A stretch of 64,000 nucleotides of DNA, from contig NC_088778.1 of assembly GCF_954871325.1 (NCBI RefSeq), forward strand, positions 9,581,743 to 9,645,742, given 5' to 3'. Position 1 is the first letter of the stretch. Each line of letters starts with the position of its first letter. This DNA is from Gordionus sp. m RMFG-2023. Its lineage: Eukaryota > Nematomorpha > Gordioida > Chordodea > Parachordodidae. The translations under genes were made by a program, and so were the position numbers. Shown here one piece after another: positions 35,921 through 47,900 of this stretch. Under the pieces are notes generated by a model. The model was not told the origin of the DNA. It saw only the letters and a program-made list of their open reading frames with translations, and made no database searches.

Positions 35921-38900
35921 GTATTTTATTAATTACATACTTCAAATGTATTTAATTTTTGATAAAAGGAAATGATCGGGGCCGTCTAATAAATTTTTTT
36001 TGATGATTTTAGTATAATTTTTTGAATATATCAAGAAAAGATAAGAAAGAAAGAAAGGAAGATATAAATTGTTAACAGGAGAACGAGTTCAGTTCTCAGA
36101 GTTTAGGGTTTTTATAAAGAGCCTTAATATTAATCTTCTATAGTATATTTGGATAATTGCTAAAATAGGCTAATTCAGCTCGATCTATATGCGCATGCGG
36201 AAGAAAATATGCTAATCATTTAGACGCGAATTAATGTTTGCTTTTTTTTTCAAAATTGAATTAGGTTTATCTCTTTATTAGCAGGCTAAAAATAGAGCAA
36301 TTTATTCTTTATTTTAAGGGGAAAACAATCCATTTTTTAAAAAATAAATAATTTTCTAAAAAAATATATAACTCTTTTTAACAAACTCTCCCATCAAAGC
36401 TTCGGATGTAAACTCCTACGGGAGCAGCCCGGAGTCTTATCTTAGCGCGATTCCCGTCAAAGGCTTGAATGGTATCAACCCATTCATTGCTAACCACATA
36501 AATTCCGCTATTCATGACGATAATAAAAAGACAGGGTCAAATGGTCCACTTGGATCTTCATTCACGAATATGTCTAATTGCAAGGACATTCTCAAACGGT
36601 TAGTGTCCTCCACGCCCTCTCAATTGATGTTCGACCCAATGTATTCACAAATGGTGAGAAATTTAGACATGAAATATAAATTTCTTATAATTTTGATGCC
36701 GCCACTCCATTGATTTGTGTAAAAATATTGTACCTTATGGTTTAAAATTAGAATCATAATATTATTCACCATCTTTTTATTTTTAATTTTTCTATTTTAT
36801 GATAATTTGTTCTCTATAAAATATATGACACAATTTTTATTTTTTAGATCTGCCTATAATGTTCTATTATTCGTCTAACATAATGTGCACAAAAGCGTTT
36901 CAAACGCATTTTAAATAGTATCTTGGAAATTTGTCAAATTTTTACTTGGCGCTAGAGATCATTTAAAAAAAACACCAACTGGGTTTAGAAAAGCAAACTG
37001 GCTTGCTTTTTAAAATAATCGCTTGCTCTTATGCAAATGTAATTACTGAAATCTGTCAATCCCCTAAGCCTAACATCAGCATATTTACCCGCGTTGATAT
37101 TTAATTTGCGCATTGCTGAGTCCGTGGGCCATAGTTAGTATTGTTAAAAATCCAGATTCGGTTGTTGAGATTATAACCAAGATAACATTATTTAAACTTA
37201 AAGATTTTGTTCATAGCTGACAGAAATGCTTAGACATCTATTTGCCAAATTATTTTAGCGGGCCTTTGAAAAATCGACCTAAATCGGGCTTTTTAACAAC
37301 ACTTGCCATAGTTATTATATTCAAAGGATTAGATTTCTTTGTTACTTTTTCTAATATCCCGTATAATTTTTAACTATTTTTGATCCATCTAAATAAATGA
37401 TTATCATAATTTATTTTTTTTGTGCACAACCTAAATTAGAACAAATATCTTCAGGCCCTTCCCGTCGAGGAATTGAAAAGGATATCAGCATTGCAACGAA
37501 AAGAAATTCAAGCTAGGTACAGTGATCTGGTTAGGAAACGTCACCATACTTCGCACATCGATCAATCAAATCGCCTCACGGAAAATAAAAATAACGGGAA
37601 ACATTTAATTAACGGAACCGTGATGGACAGTCGTAACGATATTAAATGTAAAAAGTCTAAGATTATCTCCTATAAAAATTATCTTGTAAAATAAATAAAT
37701 ATAATTTTCTCCGTATTATCCACAAATGCATTTTATTAATTATATATTACTTCTTACTTTTAAAAAAAAAATTGACAAAATAATAGATAATAAATTAAAA
37801 ATTACCAACAAATATGAGTATGATAATTGTGAAAAACAATGAATAATTTTATAATTTCTTTGTAATTAATTTCATCAGTTTATATATTTTTTACAAATCA
37901 ATAATTAATCGTAATACACAATTAACAAATATATTTGAATAACAATTAATTACCAATGCCTTTATTTTCAAAGTTAATTGATTCTATTATAACTATTCTT
38001 TTCTTTTTGGGCTCTCGATTTGAAACTCTTATCCTTTTTGGATAATGGCTACTTGTACTTTCATACCCTACTGCGGGTTGATCCGTACTATCGATTTCAA
38101 TCTTTTCCTTTATGATGGTGTCTTTGGTTATAGAGTCTTGTTTAGAATCAATGTCTTTGGCTATCGAGTTTTGCATAGGATCAATTTCATCCATTCGTGG
38201 TATAGTTTGCCTTGTTTCTCCTCTTCTCCATAAACCTAATTTATTCTCAGCAAAAAAATGTCATCCTGTCAACAATGATACCTGATATTCAAATATTTTT
38301 TTAAAAATAATTTTCATATATTATCTCATTTAAATTAAAAAAAACTTGATAACTGTGGTATGTATGGATGAGGATAAATTAGTTTTATTAATTGTAAGAG
38401 TCATATGGGTTAAAATCTAAGCATAATTGAAATTGGTGATTGTTTTGTGATTATTTGTGGAGTATTTCCTTAATTAAAACAAAAATATTGTATTTTATTA
38501 TAATCATGTTTTTTTTAAAAACTCATAAAAGTTTGTTCTAACCGCTTCGCTTCTCCGTTGTGGGTGATAAGGGTCACTATATACATTTCTAATGGCTATT
38601 GTTTGCAAAATATACAATTCCCTACTTTGAAATGGGTGCCCATTATCCGTAACAATAGTGTTGGGGTAACCGAAAATAGCAAAAAGTCTAAACAATATTT
38701 TTCTTACTTCAGTAAAATTATTTATCGAATATTTTTGTGGCCATTTACTAAAACTATCTATTATTACTAGATATATATCTCCGTTAATTGATCCGGCAAG
38801 ATTTAAATGAATTCTTTCCCATAGTTTATTGCGGAGGGTCATTTCTCTATGATCGTTTTACCGCTAGGGTTATTTATTGACATAATTCACAATTCTTACC

Positions 38901-41900
38901 GTGTAATTCGATGTATTCGAAACGTTCTCTTGGGCCAATAATTTTTTTATAACCCTGGTGCCCCATATTTAAAAAAGACAAAATATTTTACTTCTAATTT
39001 TTTGGTAATTATCGTTCTTAATCCCCATAATATACACCCTGCCTCCATCGTGAGTTTATTTCGGAGCTGTAAAAACGGTCACCTAGTTGTAATGTAACTT
39101 AAAATATTGATAGTACTGGTATGCGATTTTATATCTAACGCTGAAATAAATTGTGGAGCATCCGATACAATTAAATTAATCTCTTCCCAAGCAGATGGTT
39201 TACTGTTAATTAGGAATTGGGAAACATGTCCGCATTGTTATTTTTTTTACGTTCCTCGAAGTTGCAATTCATAATCATAATTTGCTAGTATTAATGACCA
39301 TCTTACTAATCTTGACGACATATATGTTATTCTTTTATGTGTGTTAAGTAACGATATAAGTGGTTTATGATCAGTAATTTTATTAAAATCATTACTTTAA
39401 ATATTGTTTAAATTTAATTAATCCAAATATGATTGCTAAAGCCTCACACTCTATCTGACTTCGTTCTGCAGTATTTAATGTTCGAGAAGCGAATCCAACC
39501 AGCTCTTCCTCGTTGTTAATATGAGATAGGATTGACCTAATTCCATGTTGCGACGAGTCAGCAGCTAGAATTATCGGCTTTTTCGGATTATAATGCATTA
39601 AAATTGGTGCTTCTGATATTAATTTTATAAATTTATTAATTACTTTTGTTTCAATCTGTCCATTTCCATGGCACATTTTTCCTTAAATATATAATAGAGC
39701 AGCAATAGTCAAAAAATTGTTTATAAATTTTTGATAATAATTGATAATACCGATAAAAGCTTGTAATTCTTTAATGTTTTTAGGTAACGGCGCGTTTAAA
39801 ATTGCGTCGACATTCTTATTTGTTATTGTGACTCCCCCTTCGCTAATTAAAAAAATTATATTTTTTTAGATTTAATTTTATACCGTTTATTTCTAACGTC
39901 TTTAATACATTTATCAGATTTTTTTTATGAATATCAAATGATTCCCTAGTAATTATACCTTCTAAATATACCGCTGCCCCGGGTGGTTTAATAACAAATC
40001 CATTGCTTGTTGAAAAATGCCGGGCGCTGACGCTACCCCAAACGGAAGTCGTGTGAAACGATACAATCCACTTAGCGTTTTTATCATTAACAACTTTTTC
40101 GCCTCCTCATCTATTGCAGGAAATACGCTTCTAATAAATTTAATGCCGTATTTGGATCCATTACATAGTATGGCTAATAATTCATTGATTCTAAGTATAT
40201 GATATTGATCAATCAAAATATTTGCATTAACCGTCTGTCGGAACTCATCGCAAATTCGTAAGGATCCATTTTTTTCAGTACAGACACGATCGGAGAAGCG
40301 ATATTGTAATATTTCAGATTATCTAAAACTCCCATTGATTTCATTCTTTGTAATTCCGCTTCTAATTTTGTCTTGCACGCAAATGGTATCGGTCTGCTTT
40401 TAAAACATTGAAAGTTGGGGTTGGGTTTTACCGCTAAACTTGCTTTAAAATCTTTCAGTAAACTGAATTTCTTAGCAAATGATGAAAATTTTTGTTGAAT
40501 ATTATCCCCCCCAAACCTCATTAATATTATTAAATTTAATTTGTTTTTTAAATTTCTACCAATACCATTATTTACAATTATAAATTCAGGATATATAATT
40601 TTATTTTAATTATTAATGGGTAATATATATTTACCTCTAATATCGATCATATAAAATCTTAAAATAATTTCCGTTCTTGTTGCTCTGCTATATTCAAAAT
40701 AGAGACTGCCGATCCTGTGTCAATTAAAAAATTAATATGTATTATATCTATCAATAATTTCACCTCAAATTTTTTTCGCGACTCCTCTGGAGAATCCCAA
40801 TCCTCAAAACTTTCTCGCCCCTATTTGGAACATCTATCGTTCGAATATATTCTTTCTTGCCACTATTCCTTCTGCATGTTTTCTGTAAATGTCTTTTACA
40901 CCACAACTATAACAAATTTCATTAAATTTGTGCGCTTTGGTTTTATGTAGTTTTCTAATCCACATCAATAACAAATAATTTTTGATACTGGTTTATAATT
41001 GTCATACTTCCCCTTTGTCACTTATTTTTTGGAATTTTATTTCTCATTTCCTGCAGATAATTTTGTATACATTATCATTTCCATCGTCTCCATTGTAGCT
41101 TTTCCCATATCAAGTCTGGAGTGTTGATTAACTTCATTAATATTTTTCATTAATTCCCAAAACTAATTTATCACGTATCACTATTTTGTACATAACTTTA
41201 AAATCACACGTGTTTGCTTAATTTATTTATATATTCTATAATAGTTTCTCCTTTTCCTTCTTCCGTTTTAAAAAATAATATCTCTCCACCATAAAATTAG
41301 TTTTCTTCGAATAATAATTTTTTAAAAGTTTAATTATATCATCGTATGATGTTTCAGCTAAAATCTTCACACAAAGTAAATAATTTTGAATAAACTTCTA
41401 ATTCAATATTTGTTAATAAAAACGATTTTTTGTCCTCTATTTCGGCTATTGTAAAAATGAATTTCATCTTTGATTAATACACTTCAATCTCGCACTCCTT
41501 TATATTGAATTTTTCCATTTGAAATTGCGCCATTGCACTATCGTGAAAAATAATAATTAATTTCTTCAGTTTATATATCTTTTACCTATAAATACATCAT
41601 CATAATACACAATTAACAAATATATTTGAATAACGTTTAATCCTATTATCAATTGCCTTTATTTTCAAGGATTTGATTAATATCCATTTATATATATTAT
41701 ATATAATTTTTTTATAACCAAAAAGGCAAAAATATATCGCCTATCCAATCGAAAAGCCCCGAAATCTTAGATTTGCTACAAAAACTAGAAGAACTTAACA
41801 CCCAATTGAGAATTGTTAAAAACAAAAAGAATAAACAGGGCGACGCAGAAATTAGAGAGCTAAACGAATGCCTTTCCAACAGCGCCATTAACGGAGATGA

Positions 41901-44900
41901 CAAAGGAAATACCGGCTCGTTGGGTATTGCCAATAAAATCAACGGAATAGGAAATCAACTCCTTCAAAACAAAAAAGATAAAAGCTTTGACATCACACTC
42001 AACACGCTTAAAGATATTTATAAGGTTCAAATTATTTTTTGAGAAGATTTTCATTAATCTTATAAAAAAAAGAGAATGTACTAGATTCAGGGAATCGATT
42101 ACTTGCATTATTTTGTTTGAATTTTAATTTATAATAATATTTTTTAAACAAAACCTACCCTTTTTTTATCACGCACTTATACTCATACTAGAACAAGGAG
42201 GATATCTATCTTAAACAAAACGAGAAGATAAATCAGCATCAAAAGTTTTTGCGGGATCTCCAATCCGAGCTTTCTTGTTTGGTTAAGAAACTGGAATCCA
42301 CTTCCAAAATAGTTTATCTGCAACAAGAAGATAATCGCTCACGCAAAACCCTTGAAGCCCGCAATTCATTGGTATTAAATGATCGCAAAAATCATCGCAT
42401 ATCGTCAGTTTCGAGTGCGCAAAGCCTTTTAAATTATAGCCTCAATAAATTAAAATCTTCTCAAGCCACTTCAAATCAGTCTCTTGGAACAGGTTTAACT
42501 ACCGTCGTTAATAAGCAGCAATATCAAACCACTCCCAACTTTAAATATATATATGGGTCGCCTACCGACATAAATACACCTGCGAAAGATCACCGTAACA
42601 AATTAGGACCCAATTTCGGCATCGTTACGTCGACCTCTTCTTTAAACGTTAGTAGATATACCGGATTTATAAACAAATCCGCAAATCATACCACTTACTC
42701 TTCCGTCACGTCCCCTCAAACCCTTTATTCGTCTCCCACCAAAATTTTAATTCTCGATAACCAGGATTTCAATTACCACATTTTTGAGAACAGCACCCTC
42801 CTATCATCTGATTCTGAACTTCTCAAAGTGTCCCAGGCCTTGAATGAATTAAAGTTATCTAGCAACCAAACCAAAACTTATGGTGATAATTACAATGGCA
42901 GTCCGGTTCAACTCTTTAATAAGAATGGCGAAAATATCAACGCTTGGAAATCCAACAACGCGACTATCGATATGTCAGAGAGCCCCTTGTACATCGCTAA
43001 TAATTTGTCGCCCCCGATAAATAGTTTAATGGCTTCTAGTCAGTATCAAACACTCACAAATAGTGGAAATCGATCTTTAAATAGTCCTATTCTAAATACG
43101 GGCTATATTTGTCCAGATAAATATAATTATAATATTAATAATAATAGTTATAATGCTAACGTAAATCGTTATTCGAGCAATGTTAGACCTTTGGTTTCCG
43201 ATACTGTATCTTCTTTATTTACCCATTCGATTAAAACAGAATTAAATACGTAACTTTTAAGATCATATCTTGATTTTTTTTAAATATTAGAATATTTACA
43301 ATTTTAGATCTCTTTAAAATGTTAAAAGTTATAGAATTATAAGACTTTTCTACGGTTGACAGACAACCCTCCAAAAAAAAAATAAGCATAATAAATTTTA
43401 ATCAATAAGAAAGTGCTTTTTAATTAAAAATTCTAAAAAGTTTTTCTTGAATTTGTCAATCAATATGAATTAGATTTATAGAGGACTCTATAAGACTAAA
43501 AAAATTATACATATTAAGTAAAGGATTTTATTTATTTTATTATGGATAGCTATTTATTGCTCTGGGATAAATATTAAATTATTTATATGTTTTTCGGATT
43601 AAATATTATTAGATCTCATAATCCATCGCTCTCATCACCATATACCAGCAGAATACTTAACACGCCTAATCCTTCACTATGCCATATTACCCCTGTCCCT
43701 TTCGTTTCCAATTTCGCTATGCACCCTGACTCCCATCACTTTGCTAATCTTTCATTTAGCAAAGTGGAAAAATTTCACTTTAACCCTCATTCACTTAAAA
43801 GTATTAGGCGCCGCCACAGTTACGCCGAGCCCGATACCAGAGATGACGAGTACTCCAGATTTATGGACGCTTTTGTGCATAATGACAACTTTGATTCTAA
43901 AAATGATCAGTATTACCATGAAAATTCGGATAGATTTGAAAACGGGCAGAAGTTAGAAAAAGTAACGGCCTTACTTAAAAACAATTTATTCGAATATAAT
44001 CATCGTTTTCCGACTATTATAAACGGTCACGTTGACAATAAAAATAAATCTTCACCTCTCATCTACAACGCCACATCGTGTCTATATGATTCCCATAATC
44101 GTGCGCTCACCCCTACCAAATACTATACTCCTGTTTCTTTTAACTTGGATACAACACGCAATAACATTTCATTTTCCTCCCCTTTCTCTTCTGATTCTAC
44201 CCAGAATATCGCAGGCGACAATAGAAGGAACAACATTATGTCAATACTGAATCAGGACGATTGTAGTCAATTTCCTACGAACCATTTTACTGAGCCTTTG
44301 TCTGATTACAGTAATTCCGCATCCCAAATTTCGAATGACGACCCAAATTTAGATAAGAGATCTCAAGACGGTAGTAAAAGTGTAAATCACAATACTAGTA
44401 ACAATGATTCGAGACTGACTAACGCTGTATTGACCTCTTATGATCACGATAATTTAGGGATGATTCCAAATTCTCTTAGTGATTGCGACAAACGACTGGT
44501 CACATTATCGGAAGGTGGGGAAATATTTTACGATTTTTATAATGATGATCGAGCGAATCATGAGGATAAAACTTATATTAATTTTACGAGTGAGTTTTTT
44601 TATATAAAAATTCCTATTTTAAACATTTATAAATCAATTTTTCTGTTTAAGATTTAAATTTTTATAATAAAGTTATAAACGCAAATAGAATTTGCAGTGT
44701 TCCGGTCGGACCGACGGTCCAGTCATATCTGACTAATGATCCGACGAGGCGGTCCTATCTGACCACACGGTCTGGTAACCTGGTCCCGACCGAAGACCGA
44801 TTAAAAAATATAAAGTTTACTGTACATGTTTGTAACATGTATTTTAATTTATATAAACATACTTTTTCATTCTAGAAGGTTTAAGGCGACTATATATTAT

Positions 44901-47900
44901 ATTGTAATAATATATTATATGTTGTAAATTGGATAACGTGATTTAAAACAATTGATTTACGTTGTATATATAAAGAGATCATTATTATAAATGTTTATCA
45001 GCTATCTTTTGTAAATAAAAAATCTATTTAAATTAAATTCTTCGTATTGAGATAAATCCCGACGAATTCCTATTAATTCTAACGTACAAATCAAGCTAAC
45101 ATCTCCGCTTGGCAACATTTACAATGAATTACTTTTAAATTAATGTACATGAACACGTAAAACATGATTATTTAATGCCTAGCACTATATACAATGAATT
45201 ACTTTTTAATTAATGTACATGAACACGTAAAACATGATTATTTAATGCCTAGCACTATATACAAAAATATTTATTTATTTTAATCAAAATATTTATATAA
45301 GAAAATATCATTGAGGGAGAAAAGAGCCAGTGATAGACTAACGGTTATTAGGGCAGAGGAATCTGAGAAAGATGATAAAAATGATCGAAAGCTTTTTACT
45401 AATATTTTATATCCAATTAATTCCAACATATTAGATTGGCTGTAAGGGAATCAATATTGATTTCCAATTGTGACCAAAATAGCATTGGACCATTTTCCAA
45501 TCAGTAGCATGTGAACGGATCATTTCTGAAGCTAATGATAAAACATCAAAAAAATGGAATAGAATCCGACCTAACGGTCCAGCGAGTTTCATTTTAGAAA
45601 AGCAGATCAGACGGGACTGAATCTCTATAAACATTAAACGCAAATAACGAAAACTTATTTTTAAACATCAAAATGCGAAAAACACATAGGAAATTCTGGT
45701 CTATCATGCAATGCACATAGCCCGGAAATTAGTTCGGGGAAAGGGAGGGGGAAATTTTATCCAATTTATCTTAAAATGATTTTTGAACAATTAAAATCAA
45801 ATTATTTACCAGAACTATAATTTAGAATAAATTGACAATTTCTATATAAAAATATTATGAAAAAACAGATGAAAATATAAATGAATGCACAAAAATATGT
45901 TTACAAATTATTTTTACCGACAGGTGGAATCACGATAAAAGAATCGCTTAAGCTTCCTTTTGGTATAAATTATTTGCAAATAATGCTCTCAGATACTTTA
46001 TCTTTAAAATAAAATTGAGCTAAATATTAAGTCGAGGTCATGGTTATAGAAGAATGTCCCTTATTCTCAACCCTTCCCTCTCAAAAATATAACTTAACAA
46101 TCCAAAACAATCCTTTTCTAATAATTAAATATCAACAATAAACATTACCAACTAGGACAATTTTACAAGTCCAATTATTTCGTACAAATATCTAAAAACG
46201 ATAATTATTAAATTGCTAAATCCTTCACGATCCATCCTGGCTTCATCCAATATAATGTCTTCTTCACTCCAAACCGCACACAAAGAAATTATTGTTCTTT
46301 ACCAAAACCCATGTGATGCTTTATTTCACTCCCATCCACAAGGAAACACTAATTCCCCTGTCAGAAAATAACTGAAATTTGATATATAAAATTTATTTCT
46401 TCTTTTTTTCAACATCTACAACAATGGTCACCTTATATCCATTTAAAACTTTAAAACAGTGTTTGAGGTCTTTGAAGATTTCTAACAGAAGAAAAATTTT
46501 TGATCCGATTTTATCTAGCAATTCAAAATATGTAAAAAAATCTTTTATAATTAAATATCTTGTATGATATACTTAATCTTGTGATTACCTAAATAACCGA
46601 AAAAATAGTCTACACTACACCTAATTTAATAAAAATACTGATAAATTTTTTTAAAAAAAATTAAGAATCGAAAATATAATCACCCCTAATTTAACTCTTT
46701 GGAAAAAAAATATAGACGATGATGACTTTCATTTATCAACTAACCACCGTGCATTTATTTCTCAACCATCTAATACAGATTATCGGAAAGATTCTCCCGA
46801 TAACATCACCACCATTTTGGAAGAATCGAATATCGGTCTCGAAGACGAAATTTCAAAAAACGGGCTGGTAACTTTAAATGACGATGATGATAGTTACGAT
46901 AATGATGATATTTCTGCAGAAATAAGGATTGACAAATCAGACGACCAATTTAAGCTAAAATCTTGTGTCAAGAAAAATTTTGCGATCGCTGACGATGCCA
47001 CACGTAAGCAGAGAAAAGTATCGTTCGATCCATTAGCGTTGTTGTTGGACGCTGCCCTTGAGGGCGAATACGATTTGGTAGTTGAATCCGCTCAAAAGGT
47101 TTTTCTAATATGATAAAAATTATTATCTCATTTCACAAAATTAAGATTTTATATTTGCCAATAATTGTTATCCATTTCTTTTCTTTAAAAAAATATAAGA
47201 TAATTTTTTTGCAGTATTGTTAATGGGCTCGATTTACGATTTTTACGGTGAATCAAGATTTTAGTCAAAATAATATTGCATAAGTTTCAAGATTTTCCCA
47301 ATAGATGTTCAAACATTTCTGCAATTTGGCCAAAATATACAGGCTTAGATAATATTTTTTTATATATAAAATCGCCAGTTAGCCTTTTTTATACATTAAC
47401 TAAATCGAGCTTAACCCTTTCATTTGTGTAGTTTTTTATGGCAATGTGCCTAATCATTACTTATATTGACTGATTATCTTAGTCAATCCGTTTATTGTCA
47501 AGAATATAAATTGAAAATACATAAAATTCCATAAACAAATTGTTTGAAATTTGTAATCGATAGTATTTTACACATTCTGGAATACATTTTTGCCAAAATC
47601 AGCAGATATTTCAATAGCCCTCAAACAAATGATGCTTATTTACCAACTTTTAAATCATTTATTTTGGGTTTTAAATGTAAATAATCTGATCGGAAATGTA
47701 TTGTACCTTATAAATTTTAGTCAATTTTATAAGAAATTACATATACCGACTAAAGCAATACGCGAATTGATTATCATATACATAAAATTAACTGAAAAAG
47801 GGCTATAGTAATAATAAAATATAATATTAAAGCAGGTTACCACCGCCCTCCCTATAATCATCTTAGGTGAATCATATCTAGGCTCAGTGTTGGATTAAAT

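Noticed and set aside
41712-42108. Minus-strand frames of 76 and 82 codons
   Set aside because: Shadows of ASPP exon 4, which fits phase and family similarity on the plus strand.
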